Of a stretch of 64,000 bases of DNA, positions 54,095 to 63,080 are shown piece by piece (position 1 is the first letter of the stretch; each line of letters opens with the position of its first letter). The position numbers and the translations under genes were made by a program. The stretch lies in NCBI GenBank assembly GCA_046327745.1, contig JAXLXV010000016.1, positions 1 through 64,000 on the forward strand, given 5' to 3'. The notes under the pieces are model-generated. The model was not told the origin of the DNA. It did not search any database and saw nothing but the letters and a program-made list of their open reading frames with translations. Origin of the DNA: JABAQJ01 sp046327745 (GTDB lineage: Bacteria; Gemmatimonadota; Gemmatimonadetes; Gemmatimonadales; Gemmatimonadaceae).

Positions 54095-55719
54095 TGCTCC
54101 GGCGTTGGCGGCAGATGTTGAGCCTGGCGGCGGCCATCGCGGCGCCGCCCATGGGAGCGCAGGCCACCGCCGCCGCACCCGCGGCGGCGCAAGCACCGCC
54201 GAGCGTGGCGTGGGCCCATATCTCGTACATTTCAGGCGGCACCGTCTACCTGGATGTCGGATCCAAGCACGGCTTGCAGACGGGCGCGCGTCTCGAGGTC
54301 ATTCGAGGCACCCAAAGCATCGGCGAGTTGACGGTGGCGTACATCTCGTCTACCCGCGCGGCCTGCACCATCGCGCGTAACAGTGTGGAGCTGGCGGTGG
54401 GCGACTCGGCGCGCTTTACGCCGGTCGTGGCGCCAGAGCCAGCGGCCGTGGCGGCCAGCGCCTCCACGGCCGGCGGCACCACACCCACGGCCGCGCGACG
54501 ATCGTCCATCCACCACAATGCACTCCGCGGACGCCTTGGCGTGCGCTATCTCTCCGTGGACCCGGGCGGCGGCGGCGCCAGCTGGACGCAACCGGCGTTC
54601 GACCTGCGGCTGGACGGACACTCGATGGGTGGGAGCCCCTTGGGCGTGGTCGTGGACGTGCGTGCCTATCGCCAACGATCTGGGGCCAGCGGGCGCAATG
54701 CCTCGGCGTCCACTCGCGTGTATCAGGGGTCGATTGAGCTGGCGAGCCCGAACTCACCGGTTCGCGTCGCCATGGGCCGACAGATCACAGGTGCCCTCTC
54801 GACGATCGGAATTTTCGACGGTCTGACTATCGAGGCGAACGGCTCGCATTTCAGCGGCGGCGCCGTCGCTGGCTCGCAGCCGGACGCCCAGACATTTGGT
54901 CTCTCCGGAGAAATTCGTGAGTACGGTGCCTACGTACAGGCCCACAACAAGGCCGACGGTTCCGGCGTCTGGTCCATGACGCTCGGCGGCATTGGGTCAT
55001 ACGACAAGGGACAGATCGACCGTGAGTTTGCCTACGTGCAGGGGATGATCGTTTCGCGCAACTTCAGCCTGTACGCCACGCAAGAAGTCGACGTCAATCG
55101 CGGGTGGAAGGCCGACGTCGAGGGGCGCTCCACGATCCCGACGGCCACCTTCGCCACGGCGCGTTGGTCCCTGACGGACGCATTCTCCCTGAACGCCGGC
55201 TACGACAACCGGCGAAGCGTCCGCCTGTATCGGGACTTTGTGGATCCAGAACTGGAATTCGACGATGCCTTCCGGCAAGGCGGATGGGCTGGCTTCTCCA
55301 TCAACGCCGGTCGCCATTTCCGGATGTACACGGACGCCAGGCAGAGCAAAGGTGGCACCGGTGGTGATGCCCAGTCGTATACCGGATCGTTAGGCTTATA
55401 CCGCATGACGGTGCTTGGCCTAGGTCTGCAGGTCCGCGCGACGCAGTATTCCGGTTCGGTCGCCCAAGGGCAGCTGATGTCCGGATCGCTCGAGTTGAAT
55501 CCGTGGAACAAGTTCCGGCTCGAAGCCAGCAGTGGCACGCGCGTCGATACGCGCGATCCGACGGGCACGGGCCTTCCCAAGAGCCGATTGGACTGGCAGG
55601 GGTTGGACGCGGACTTCGGCATCGGGCGCTCCTTCTATGTGATCCTCTCTGGCTATAGCGAGAAGGGAGACGCTGGACGCAGCCTACAGTCCTACGCTGG
55701 ATTGAGCTGGCGGTTCTAG
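54094..55719 (+). CDS. Outer-membrane beta-barrel protein, last gene of the multiheme operon
   Basis: ATG 54094 shares its A with the previous TGA (TGATG), so translation is coupled. The 541-residue protein has a signal peptide (L-S-L-A-A-A-I-A-A-P-P, cleavage near M-G-A-Q-A), a small SH3-like beta domain at about 40-110 (V-Y-L-D-V-G-S-K-H-G-L-Q-T-G-A), a Pro/Ala/Thr linker, and alternating amphipathic strands from about 150 to the end. The last residues are S-W-R-F, the usual C-terminal Phe signature of outer-membrane barrels. No heme motif is present. In porin-cytochrome systems such a barrel holds a cytochrome in the outer membrane, which fits its place here. Confidence 0.82.
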   Translation: MLRRWRQMLSLAAAIAAPPMGAQATAAAPAAAQAPPSVAWAHISYISGGTVYLDVGSKHGLQTGARLEVIRGTQSIGELTVAYISSTRAACTIARNSVELAVGDSARFTPVVAPEPAAVAASASTAGGTTPTAARRSSIHHNALRGRLGVRYLSVDPGGGGASWTQPAFDLRLDGHSMGGSPLGVVVDVRAYRQRSGASGRNASASTRVYQGSIELASPNSPVRVAMGRQITGALSTIGIFDGLTIEANGSHFSGGAVAGSQPDAQTFGLSGEIREYGAYVQAHNKADGSGVWSMTLGGIGSYDKGQIDREFAYVQGMIVSRNFSLYATQEVDVNRGWKADVEGRSTIPTATFATARWSLTDAFSLNAGYDNRRSVRLYRDFVDPELEFDDAFRQGGWAGFSINAGRHFRMYTDARQSKGGTGGDAQSYTGSLGLYRMTVLGLGLQVRATQYSGSVAQGQLMSGSLELNPWNKFRLEASSGTRVDTRDPTGTGLPKSRLDWQGLDADFGIGRSFYVILSGYSEKGDAGRSLQSYAGLSWRF

Positions 55720-55932
55720 GCCGCTCGCGTACCCGCCCGTCAACCCGGCTGATGAGGCCGACGGATGAATAGGCGACGTCAGGACAGTAGCTAGGCTAAT
55801 GCCTCATGCGGGGACCTAGGGATGGGGTGGCCCCGCCCATGGGTTGCGAACTGACGCGCCGAGCTGTTGCGGTTGGCCTTGTCGCCGATGGGTGCGCCCC
55901 TCAGCTTGCACGGGTCCTCGAGATCCGAATCG

Positions 55933-57399
55933 ATGTCACCCCTCCCGACTACTCAGCGCTCGTTGACCGCCGGCTCCGTGCTGGCGGGGCGCTACGTCGT
56001 GCAGCGCGTGGTGGGGCAGGGGGGATCGGCGACCGTGTACCTGGCGACCGATGACAAGCATGGGCGCCCTGTGGCCATCAAGGTGCTCCACGCGGAAGTG
56101 GCGGCGGCGGTCGGCGCCGAGCGCTTTTTGCAGGAGATTCGGATCGCGGCGCGCCTCACGCATCCCCACATCCTTGGGCTGATCGACAGCGGTGAGTCTG
56201 ACGGCAACATCTTTTACGTCATGCCGTTTGTGCCTGACGGATCATTGGCCGACCGGCTGAAGCGGGATGCGCCGCTGCCTCTCGCCCAGGTGCAACGCGT
56301 GGTGCGCGAGATCGCAAGCGCCCTTGATTTCGCGCATCAGAGCGGGTTTGTGCACCGGGACGTCAAGCCACAGAACATCCTCTTCAGTGATGGGCATGCC
56401 CTGCTGGCGGACTTTGGTGTGGCGCGCGTGTGCGGACGCACCGTGGCGCAGGCGATCACGACGAGCGGGTTGGTGGTGGGTACGCCGGAGTACATGAGTC
56501 CAGAACAGGCGAGTGGGGACCCAGAGGTCGGCGAAGCCAGTGACCAGTACAGCCTGGCGTGTGTGGCCTTTGAAATGCTGACGGGGGAACCGCCGTTCCG
56601 CGGACCGAACGCACAGGCGACGCTTGCCAAGCATGTCTTGGATGCGCCGCGTGTCGTGCGCCTCCTGCGCCCCGATGCGTCGCTTGCTGTGGATCGTGCC
56701 GTGGCGCGGGCGCTGGCGAAGCAGCCCACGGATCGGTTCACCAGCCTGAGCGCCTTTGCCGACGCACTAGGAGGCGATGGAGCTGGCGGCCCGGTCGTTA
56801 TGGACGGCGACCTTTCGCTGTATATCGCCGTGTTGCCATTCGTCAACGCCAGCTCCGACCCGGAAAACGAGTACTTGAGCGATGGCATCACGGACGAATT
56901 GATCAGCGCACTGGCCAAGGTGGATGGTTTGCGCGTCGCCTCCCGCACTTCCGTGTTCGCGTTAAAGGGACGAGCACAGGACGTCCGTGCGGTCGGGGCG
57001 TTGCTCGGAACGACGTGGGTTTTGGAAGGAAGCGTGCGCCGTGCCGGCGATCGCCTGCGACTTGCCATTCAACTGGTGTCGGTTGCCGACGGTCGTGTCT
57101 TGTGGAGTGACGTCTTCGACCGCGCCTTCGAGGATGTCTTCGATGTCCAGGAAGAAATTGCCCGAACGGTCGTTGCCGCGCTGCGTGGTACGTCCTTGGT
57201 GGGTCTCACGACGCGGGAGCGGCGGCGTTACACCGCTTCAGCGTCGACGCCTACGGGTTGTACCTGCGGGGGCGTTTTGCCTGGAGCAAACGAACGGCCG
57301 ACGGTGTCCGCCAGGCGATTGCATTCTTCGAGCAGGCCATTGCGATTGACCCGAAGTACGCCCTGGCCTATACCGGGCTCGCGGATTCGTATGCCTTGA
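55933..57399 (+). CDS. Ser/Thr protein kinase with TolB-like domain, truncated by a frameshift
   Basis: From ATG 55933 the kinase domain spans about 21-310: glycine loop G-Q-G-G-S-A-T-V-Y near 28-36, K50 in V-A-I-K, H141-R-D-V-K-P-Q-N, D160-F-G, and G-T-P-E-Y-M-S-P-E-Q. A TolB-like domain (V-L-P-F-V-N-A-S-S-D-P-E-N-E-Y-L-S-D-G) follows at about 318-440. No transmembrane helix separates them. The true sequence ends near base 57240; residues after R-R-Y-T-A-S are out-of-frame and Pro/Ser-rich. The natural continuation is the TPR part at 57258-58190 in the next frame, so this is one gene with a single-base loss, or a sequence error. Confidence 0.85.
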   Translation: MSPLPTTQRSLTAGSVLAGRYVVQRVVGQGGSATVYLATDDKHGRPVAIKVLHAEVAAAVGAERFLQEIRIAARLTHPHILGLIDSGESDGNIFYVMPFVPDGSLADRLKRDAPLPLAQVQRVVREIASALDFAHQSGFVHRDVKPQNILFSDGHALLADFGVARVCGRTVAQAITTSGLVVGTPEYMSPEQASGDPEVGEASDQYSLACVAFEMLTGEPPFRGPNAQATLAKHVLDAPRVVRLLRPDASLAVDRAVARALAKQPTDRFTSLSAFADALGGDGAGGPVVMDGDLSLYIAVLPFVNASSDPENEYLSDGITDELISALAKVDGLRVASRTSVFALKGRAQDVRAVGALLGTTWVLEGSVRRAGDRLRLAIQLVSVADGRVLWSDVFDRAFEDVFDVQEEIARTVVAALRGTSLVGLTTRERRRYTASASTPTGCTCGGVLPGANERPTVSARRLHSSSRPLRLTRSTPWPIPGSRIRMP

Positions 57400-58190
57400 G
57401 TCTGGACTACAAGAGCGTGCCGGTGGACGAGGGCTTTCGCATTGCCAAGGCCTATGCGCGTCAGGCGTTGGCCATGGATGAAACCCTGGCAGAGGCACAT
57501 GCGTCGCTGGCGTGGGCGCACTTCATCTACGACTGGTCGTGGGCCGATGCCGAACGGGAGTTTGCCCGAGCGGTGGAACTGGACCCACAGTACGCCACGG
57601 CGCACCAGTGGTATGCGTTGCTGCTGGCGGCTCGGGAGCGGCGTGAGGAAGCGCTGATCGAGGCACATATCGCCATGGACTTGGACCCCGCTTCCACGTC
57701 CTGTCGTCGCAGCACGGGCTTTGTGTACTTCTACGCCCGGCGCTACGAGCAGTCGAAGTACCACCTCCTGCGGGCGGTTGCCATGACCCCCCAAGCGGAG
57801 GAGAACTACCGGATGCTTGGTTTGGTGCTGGTACAGTTAGGCGCCTGTGACGAAGCCCTGCGGGTGCTTCGGCGCGCGGTAGACCTTCCCGGTGCTGGCA
57901 GCTACGACGTGGCGACCCTTGGCTATGCCTTGGGGCGGGCTGGCCACCGGACTGAAGCGCAGGGGATCCTGGCACAGCTCTCAGCCCGCCGCACGACGGA
58001 TTACGTGTCCCCCGTAGCGTTCGCCCTGTTGCACCTGGGCCTGGGCGAATGGGAGCTGGCGTTGGACGAGGCCGAGCGCGCGCTGGAAAATCGGCGAGGG
58101 TGGCTGGCGTTCATGCGGGTGAACCCCGTGTTCGATCCGCTTCGAGGCTACGCACGCTTTGCCGACATCCAGCAACGCGCTGGCGTGTAA
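57258..58190 (+). CDS. TPR C-terminal part of the frameshifted kinase gene
   Basis: A 310-residue reading frame with TPR units (A-I-A-F-F-E-Q-A-I-A-I-D-P-K-Y-A-L-A-Y-T, E-F-A-R-A-V-E-L-D-P-Q-Y). Upstream in this frame, from about 57243, V-D-A-Y-G-L-Y-L-R-G-R-F continues the family pattern seen after the TolB-like domain in kinases of this type. The only start codon near is a TTG with no ribosome-binding site. I therefore treat it as the missing end of the kinase at 55933 rather than an independent gene. Confidence 0.75.
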   Translation: MYLRGRFAWSKRTADGVRQAIAFFEQAIAIDPKYALAYTGLADSYALSLDYKSVPVDEGFRIAKAYARQALAMDETLAEAHASLAWAHFIYDWSWADAEREFARAVELDPQYATAHQWYALLLAARERREEALIEAHIAMDLDPASTSCRRSTGFVYFYARRYEQSKYHLLRAVAMTPQAEENYRMLGLVLVQLGACDEALRVLRRAVDLPGAGSYDVATLGYALGRAGHRTEAQGILAQLSARRTTDYVSPVAFALLHLGLGEWELALDEAERALENRRGWLAFMRVNPVFDPLRGYARFADIQQRAGV

Positions 58191-58200
58191 GCGTTCTCGG

Positions 58201-58932
58201 TCAGGTCAAACGCACGCCGAGGTCTATCGTGCCTGCATATGCCGCTCCTGACGCCGTCGGACGCATGGTCAGTGCGGTCTTCTCGGAGGTCGTCAGGGAG
58301 TTGAAGATGCCGTCTGCCGAGTTGAGCGTGTCACGCCGGCCCTTGGCGGCGTACGGTGTCGCGGTGTGCACGACGTCAGTGACCGACTCGTCGAAAAAGA
58401 ACTGCGACGTGAATTCGTAGGTCTTTGACGTCCCGGCAAACAGGCGCAGCTTGAAGTGGATGTGCACCGGACGCCCCTGATACCATCCTGGGTAGACGGT
58501 GGTGAACTGCGCCGCACCGGCCGCGTCGGTGATCTGGTAGCCACGCAGGAATCGCTTTCCCACGCCCGCCCCACTCACGTCGGAGTACACGCCGGCCGCA
58601 TCCGCATGCCAGACGTCCAGGTACGCCCCGGTCAGTGGCGTGCAAGCTGACGATTCCACCCGAGAGACATTGAACGTCAGTGTCAACAACGTGCCGGCCG
58701 CCACGGCGCCAGACGCGGGATCAGAGCGAATGTCGCTCCGGTTCAACTTCTCGTCGACGAAGAAGGGGCCCTCGGTCAGGGCGGCCGTGAGCACGCACCC
58801 CGCCGGGACCGATGGGCTTCCTGTGACTTGTTCCGCGGCACAGCTCACGGCCATTTGGCCAACGGCAAGAGACGCAGCGGCGCTCGCAGCGCGAGACAAC
58901 AGGGTACGACGATGTAGGACGTTGGGACTCAC
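58201..58932 (-). CDS. Exported intradiol ring-cleavage dioxygenase-like protein
   Basis: A 243-residue protein starting at a GTG with a Tat-type signal (H-R-R-T-L-L-S-R-A-A-S-A-A-A-S-L). The segment L-D-V-W-H-A-D-A-A-G-V-Y-S-D-V near 104-118 and T-V-Y-P-G-W-Y-Q-G-R-P-V-H-I-H-F near 144-159 hold the two Tyr and two His that bind non-heme Fe(III) in protocatechuate and catechol dioxygenases. Exported members of this family are known but their substrates are often undefined. Its stop is 11 bases from the kinase/TPR stop. A lipobox-like V-S-C follows the signal, so a lipoprotein is possible. Confidence 0.85.
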   Translation of the reverse strand: MSPNVLHRRTLLSRAASAAASLAVGQMAVSCAAEQVTGSPSVPAGCVLTAALTEGPFFVDEKLNRSDIRSDPASGAVAAGTLLTLTFNVSRVESSACTPLTGAYLDVWHADAAGVYSDVSGAGVGKRFLRGYQITDAAGAAQFTTVYPGWYQGRPVHIHFKLRLFAGTSKTYEFTSQFFFDESVTDVVHTATPYAAKGRRDTLNSADGIFNSLTTSEKTALTMRPTASGAAYAGTIDLGVRLT

Positions 58933-59168
58933 GCGCGCAGGTCGGTGGAAGGCAGGTCATCGCTGCACGAGGAGTCGTCGCAGCCTGTTAACCAGAAGAA
59001 CACGCCGGTCGGGAAATTCCCTATGGGGCGCCGCGCGTCTCCAACCGTCGACGCGCCGCGTGCCGCTCAGCGGTTGCACTTCTTCGGATCCAGTCGCAGA
59101 ATTCCCTGCACAATCCCCCCAGACACTCCTCGGTGTCATCGCTCGTTAGGTCCTCCAGTCTCCCTCTC

Positions 59169-60227
59169 ATGCGCCAGCGCCTAGTTCCGTACATCACATG
59201 CCTGATCGTCCTTGGCGTGACGCCGTCATCCGCAAGCAGCCAACAGGGGGGGAAGCCCACCAACGACCTCCCCAATCCGTACCAGACGGTCGCGGGGTGG
59301 GCCCGCATGCCCGAGGGCCGCGTGTGGGGATCCACGAGCGCGGTGGAGATCGACCGGGATGGCGCCAGCATTTGGGTGGCCGAACGCTGTGGGGCGAACA
59401 GCTGTGGCGCTTCGACTCTTCCAGCGATCCTAAAGTTTGACCCGACGGGGAAACTCGTGGCGTCGTTTGGTGCCGGCATCATGATTTCTCCGCACGGCAT
59501 CGCGGTGGACCGTGAGGGGAATGTCTGGGTCACCGACTGCGCCTGCACCGGCGCGCGGCCCGCCGGAGAGGGCGCCGGGGCGGCGCCGAAGGGTCACCAA
59601 GTCTTCAAGTTCAGCCCGGACGGCAAACTGCTCATGACCCTCGGCACGGCTGGTGGCGCCAAAGAGCCCGGGATGTTCTGGCAGCCGAACGACGTCTTGG
59701 TGGCGCCGAATGGAGACATCTTTGTCGCCGAAGGGCACGCGTCGGCCGCCGGCTCCAACGCGCGCGTCCTCAAGTTCTCGAAAGACGGCAAGTTCGTGAA
59801 GGCGTGGGGGCACTTTGGAAAAGGCCCGGGGGAATTCGACCAACCGCATGCCTTGGCCATGGACTCGAAGGGTCGGCTCTTCGTTGGCGATCGCGGCAAC
59901 AACCGCATCCAGATTTTCACGCAAGACGGCACGTTGCTCGACACGTGGTACCAGTTCAGTCGACCGAGCGGTATCTACATCGACGCGCACGACCGCATGT
60001 ATGTCGCTGACTCGGAATCTGGATCGGTGGAGCAGGAACACAGCGCGTGGAAGCGCGGCATCCGCGTCGGGAGCGCGGTGGACGGCCGCCTTACGGCCTT
60101 CATCCCCGACCCGGTGGACAAGGCCACGAACACCAGCGCCGCTGAGGGTGTTGCGGCTGACGCGGCTGGGAACATCTATGGCGCGGAGGTTGGTCCGCGG
60201 GCCCTGAAGCGCTACGTGAAGAAGTAA
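59169..60227 (+). CDS. Exported NHL-repeat protein (peptidyl-glycine lyase-like propeller)
   Basis: From ATG 59169 the protein has 352 residues and a signal peptide (M-R-Q-R-L-V-P-Y-I-T-C-L-I-V-L-G-V). NHL-type blades recur: I-L-K-F-D-P-T-G-K-L-V-A-S-F-G, H-G-I-A-V-D-R-E-G-N-V-W-V-T-D, and R-L-F-V-G-D-R-G-N-N-R-I-Q-I-F. The layout resembles the six-bladed peptidyl-alpha-hydroxyglycine lyase fold, which binds Ca and Zn. Several Cys residues are present (C-G-A-N-S-C-G and D-C-A-C-T). The enzyme role is not certain. Confidence 0.8.
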   Translation: MRQRLVPYITCLIVLGVTPSSASSQQGGKPTNDLPNPYQTVAGWARMPEGRVWGSTSAVEIDRDGASIWVAERCGANSCGASTLPAILKFDPTGKLVASFGAGIMISPHGIAVDREGNVWVTDCACTGARPAGEGAGAAPKGHQVFKFSPDGKLLMTLGTAGGAKEPGMFWQPNDVLVAPNGDIFVAEGHASAAGSNARVLKFSKDGKFVKAWGHFGKGPGEFDQPHALAMDSKGRLFVGDRGNNRIQIFTQDGTLLDTWYQFSRPSGIYIDAHDRMYVADSESGSVEQEHSAWKRGIRVGSAVDGRLTAFIPDPVDKATNTSAAEGVAADAAGNIYGAEVGPRALKRYVKK

Positions 60228-60239
60228 GCGTTGCGCCGC

Positions 60240-61268
60240 TCAGGTGGCGGCGTAGGCCCGTGCCTGCGTGACCTCGACGGCAATCCGACAGCCGGGTTCG
60301 ATCCCCCGCAGTAACGAGCTGCGGCGGGGGAACTGCGCCGTGAGTGGAATGGCGCCGTCCATCAGTGCTTCTACCTTCACGCGGTCCCCCAACGGCACCA
60401 AGCGGTGCACGGTGGCCACGCCTTGATCGTCTCGCCAGAACTTGATGTCGTAGGAGCGGATGACGAGGTGGACGTCCCCCGACATTTCGAGATTCGGCAC
60501 GGAGACATTCAGGGCACCCGCTACCGCGCGACCCTCCGCGGCGCGCGCCGGGATCACGTTGGCCTCGCCGACGAAGCGCGCGATGAACTCGGTCTTCGGC
60601 TTGTCCATGATCTCCACCGGCGTCCCGTCCTGCTCCAACCGTCCCTTGTTGATGACGAGCACCCGATCCGCCAGGGCGAACGCTTCCTCTTGGTCGTGCG
60701 TGACAAAGATTGACGTGACGCCGGTTTCGTTGTGCAGACGTCTCAGCCACCCGCGGAGTTCCTGACGTACCTTGGCGTCAATGGCCGCGAAGGGCTCGTC
60801 CAGGAGCAGGATCTTCGGACGCGGCGCCAAGGCCCGCGCCAGCGCCACACGCTGACGCTGTCCTCCCGACAGCTGCGACGGCATCTGGCCGGCATAGCCA
60901 TCCAACCCGATCAACCTGAGCAGCTCGGCCACGCGCGCGCGTTGCTCGGGGCGAGGGACCTTCAGCACGTCCAGGCCAAAGGCGATGTTCTCGCCAACAG
61001 TCATGTGGCGGAAGAGCGCGTAGTGTTGAAAGACGAACCCAACCTTACGCTCGCGAGGGTGCGTATGCGTGACGGATTCGCCGTTGAAGGCGACGGTTCC
61101 GCTATCAGCCGACTCGAGGCCCGCGATGATGCGCAGCGTCGTGCTCTTGCCGCCGCCGGAAGGACCCAGCAGGGCCACGAGTGACCCTGAGGTGATCGAG
61201 AAGGAAACGTCGTCGACGGCCAAAAAGGGCCCAAACGACTTTCGAAGTCGGGAGACAGCAACATTCAT
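60240..61268 (-). CDS. cysA: Sulfate/thiosulfate ABC importer ATP-binding protein CysA
   Basis: A 342-residue ATPase: Walker A G-P-S-G-G-G-K-S at 35-42, Q-loop Q-H-Y-A-L-F-R-H-M near 81-89, L-S-G-G-Q at 133-137, and Walker B L-L-L-D-E-P at 154-159. The Y-A-L-F-R-H-M and F-V-G-E-A-N segments and the C-terminal TOBE-like domain fit CysA. It couples ATP hydrolysis to sulfate uptake. The start ATG overlaps the cysW stop by four bases (ATGA). It is the last gene of the importer operon. Confidence 0.93.
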   Translation of the reverse strand: MNVAVSRLRKSFGPFLAVDDVSFSITSGSLVALLGPSGGGKSTTLRIIAGLESADSGTVAFNGESVTHTHPRERKVGFVFQHYALFRHMTVGENIAFGLDVLKVPRPEQRARVAELLRLIGLDGYAGQMPSQLSGGQRQRVALARALAPRPKILLLDEPFAAIDAKVRQELRGWLRRLHNETGVTSIFVTHDQEEAFALADRVLVINKGRLEQDGTPVEIMDKPKTEFIARFVGEANVIPARAAEGRAVAGALNVSVPNLEMSGDVHLVIRSYDIKFWRDDQGVATVHRLVPLGDRVKVEALMDGAIPLTAQFPRRSSLLRGIEPGCRIAVEVTQARAYAAT

Positions 61269-62260
61269 GGGGTGTTCCCTCGGTCCTTGAAGTGCTCAAG
61301 CGTCAGAAGCAGGAGCATGCTGATGAGCGCGAGCAGGATGGCCGTGCCGTACGCCGCCGGTTCTTGTCGCTCTTCGGCAGCGCTGTAAATGAAGGTGGTC
61401 GCGGTGTGCGTCTTGCCGGCGATAGCGCCGCCTAACACCAGCACGGCGCCGAATTCCCCTAGGGCCCGGGCCGCCGTCAGCGTGACGCCGACGATCAATG
61501 CGTGTCGAACATTCGGCAGGGTCACTAACCAGAACGTCCGAAGCCTCGACGCTCCGAGCGTCGCGGCGACCTGCTCTTCGTCCGTCCCCAACTCCGCTAA
61601 CACGTAGCTGACTTCCCGCACGGTGAAGGGGACGGTGACAAACAGTGTGGCCAACACCAGTCCCGGGAAGGCGAAGACGACCTGCAGATGCAACCGTTCG
61701 GTCAGCGGGGCAAACCATCCGGTCCGGCCAAAGAGCAGCAGAAAGGCCAGACCGGTCATGACCGGGGAGACGGCGAACGTGATGTCGACCAGGGCATCGA
61801 GCAGGGCGCGCCCGCGGAAGCGCTGGCGCACCAGCACCAGCGCGGCGACGACGCCGAACCCGCCGTTCACGACGATGGCGATCACCGTCAGTAGCAACGA
61901 CGACACCAACGCCTCCCGAGCCGTGGGCGTGGTCAGGCCCTTGGCCAACGCCGCGGCGCCCTGCCGGAAGGCCTCGATAGCCAAGGCGCCCAATGGCACA
62001 ATCAGCGTGAGCAGCACATAGAGCACGACCGACGCAAGGATCAGGATCTTGGCGAGCGGCCACTTGCGGGGTCGCGGTGACGGAAGGGTCAGGTCGTCGC
62101 TAGGTCCGTCCTGCGTGTCGCTGTCTGGAGCCAGCTGCACCGCCGCGAGGAATCCTTCAGTGGGAGCTGAAGGTTCGTCGGGAATCGGCGGGTATCGTCG
62201 CGCGGCCAACGGAGCCACGGTCCCGGGAAGCACCGGAAGGTAGCTTGGCGTATCAGACAT
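61265..62260 (-). CDS. cysW: Sulfate ABC importer permease CysW, with long N-terminal extension
   Basis: From ATG 62260 the protein has 331 residues, with six helices from about 74 onward. The binding-protein-dependent permease loop is A-R-A-L-G-E-F-G-A-V-L-V-L-G-G, which contacts CysA. The 70 residues before the first helix are Pro/Asp-rich and unlike typical CysW proteins of about 290 residues. The start overlaps the cysT stop by eight bases. It forms the membrane channel with CysT. Confidence 0.92.
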   Translation of the reverse strand: MSDTPSYLPVLPGTVAPLAARRYPPIPDEPSAPTEGFLAAVQLAPDSDTQDGPSDDLTLPSPRPRKWPLAKILILASVVLYVLLTLIVPLGALAIEAFRQGAAALAKGLTTPTAREALVSSLLLTVIAIVVNGGFGVVAALVLVRQRFRGRALLDALVDITFAVSPVMTGLAFLLLFGRTGWFAPLTERLHLQVVFAFPGLVLATLFVTVPFTVREVSYVLAELGTDEEQVAATLGASRLRTFWLVTLPNVRHALIVGVTLTAARALGEFGAVLVLGGAIAGKTHTATTFIYSAAEERQEPAAYGTAILLALISMLLLLTLEHFKDRGNTP

Positions 62261-63080
62261 GACGACGTCCAGCTGTGCTGCGCCGGTGCAATGCGCGCGC
62301 GGTGTAAGAGAGCGAGAGCGCCAGCGCCAGCAGCGCCACGGAGACGGCAGCTGCAACATCGGGACGTCCGCTCTCCACCTCCCCAAACACGTAGACGGGA
62401 CCGGTCAACGTGCGGAATGGAATGTTGCCCGCCACCACGACAATGGAGCCGAACTCGGCTAGGCAGCGGGAGAATGCCTGCAAGCCACCGGCGGTCACGG
62501 CTGGCGCGATCTTTGGAAGGACGACGCGCCGCCAGACCACGAACGGACGGGCGCCTAACGTATAGGCCGCCTCCTCCTCCGCGGGATCCAGCTCCCGCAA
62601 CACCGGTTCCACCGCCCGCACGACAAACGGCACGGTGACGAATGTCAACGCCAGCACAATCGCCGTCGGCGCATACAGTACCGTCCAGCCGTGCCCGCCC
62701 AACCACGCGCCGAGTGGCCGCGTCGGTGCAAAGAGGAGGACGAGCGTGACGCCTGTGACCAGCGTGGGAATGGCGAAGGGCAGGTCGATCAGGGCAGACA
62801 AGAGGCGCCGGCCCGGGAAGTCAAAGCGCACGAGTACCCACGCGGTGGCGGTGCCGGCGACGGCGTTGATGAGCGTGGCCAACGCGGCAGTCCATAACGA
62901 GAGACCAATGGCGTGGCGGGCCAAAGGCGCACTCACCGCCTTCCAGACCACGCCCGGTCCGTCACCTAGGCCCGCCTGCACGAGGGCCAACAGTGGCAGA
63001 ATCACCAGAAACGCCAGGTAGCCGACAACCGCCCCCCGCATCATGAGGGCTGCGTAGGGTCGAGTGGGTGCCGCCCTCAC
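62253..63080 (-). CDS. cysT: Sulfate ABC importer permease CysT (CysU)
   Basis: From GTG 63080 the protein has 275 residues and six helices. The EAA-type loop reads C-L-A-E-F-G-S-I-V-V-V-A-G-N-I-P near 203-218, typical of CysT. The GTG overlaps the stop of the binding-protein gene (GTGA), which supports this start over an in-frame codon at 63155 inside that gene. ATG 63044 is a weaker alternative. It pairs with CysW. Confidence 0.92.
   Translation of the reverse strand: MRAAPTRPYAALMMRGAVVGYLAFLVILPLLALVQAGLGDGPGVVWKAVSAPLARHAIGLSLWTAALATLINAVAGTATAWVLVRFDFPGRRLLSALIDLPFAIPTLVTGVTLVLLFAPTRPLGAWLGGHGWTVLYAPTAIVLALTFVTVPFVVRAVEPVLRELDPAEEEAAYTLGARPFVVWRRVVLPKIAPAVTAGGLQAFSRCLAEFGSIVVVAGNIPFRTLTGPVYVFGEVESGRPDVAAAVSVALLALALSLSYTARALHRRSTAGRRHV

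Noticed and set aside
62261..62386. Upstream extension of cysW
   Set aside because: It lies inside the 3' end of cysT and has no conserved features.
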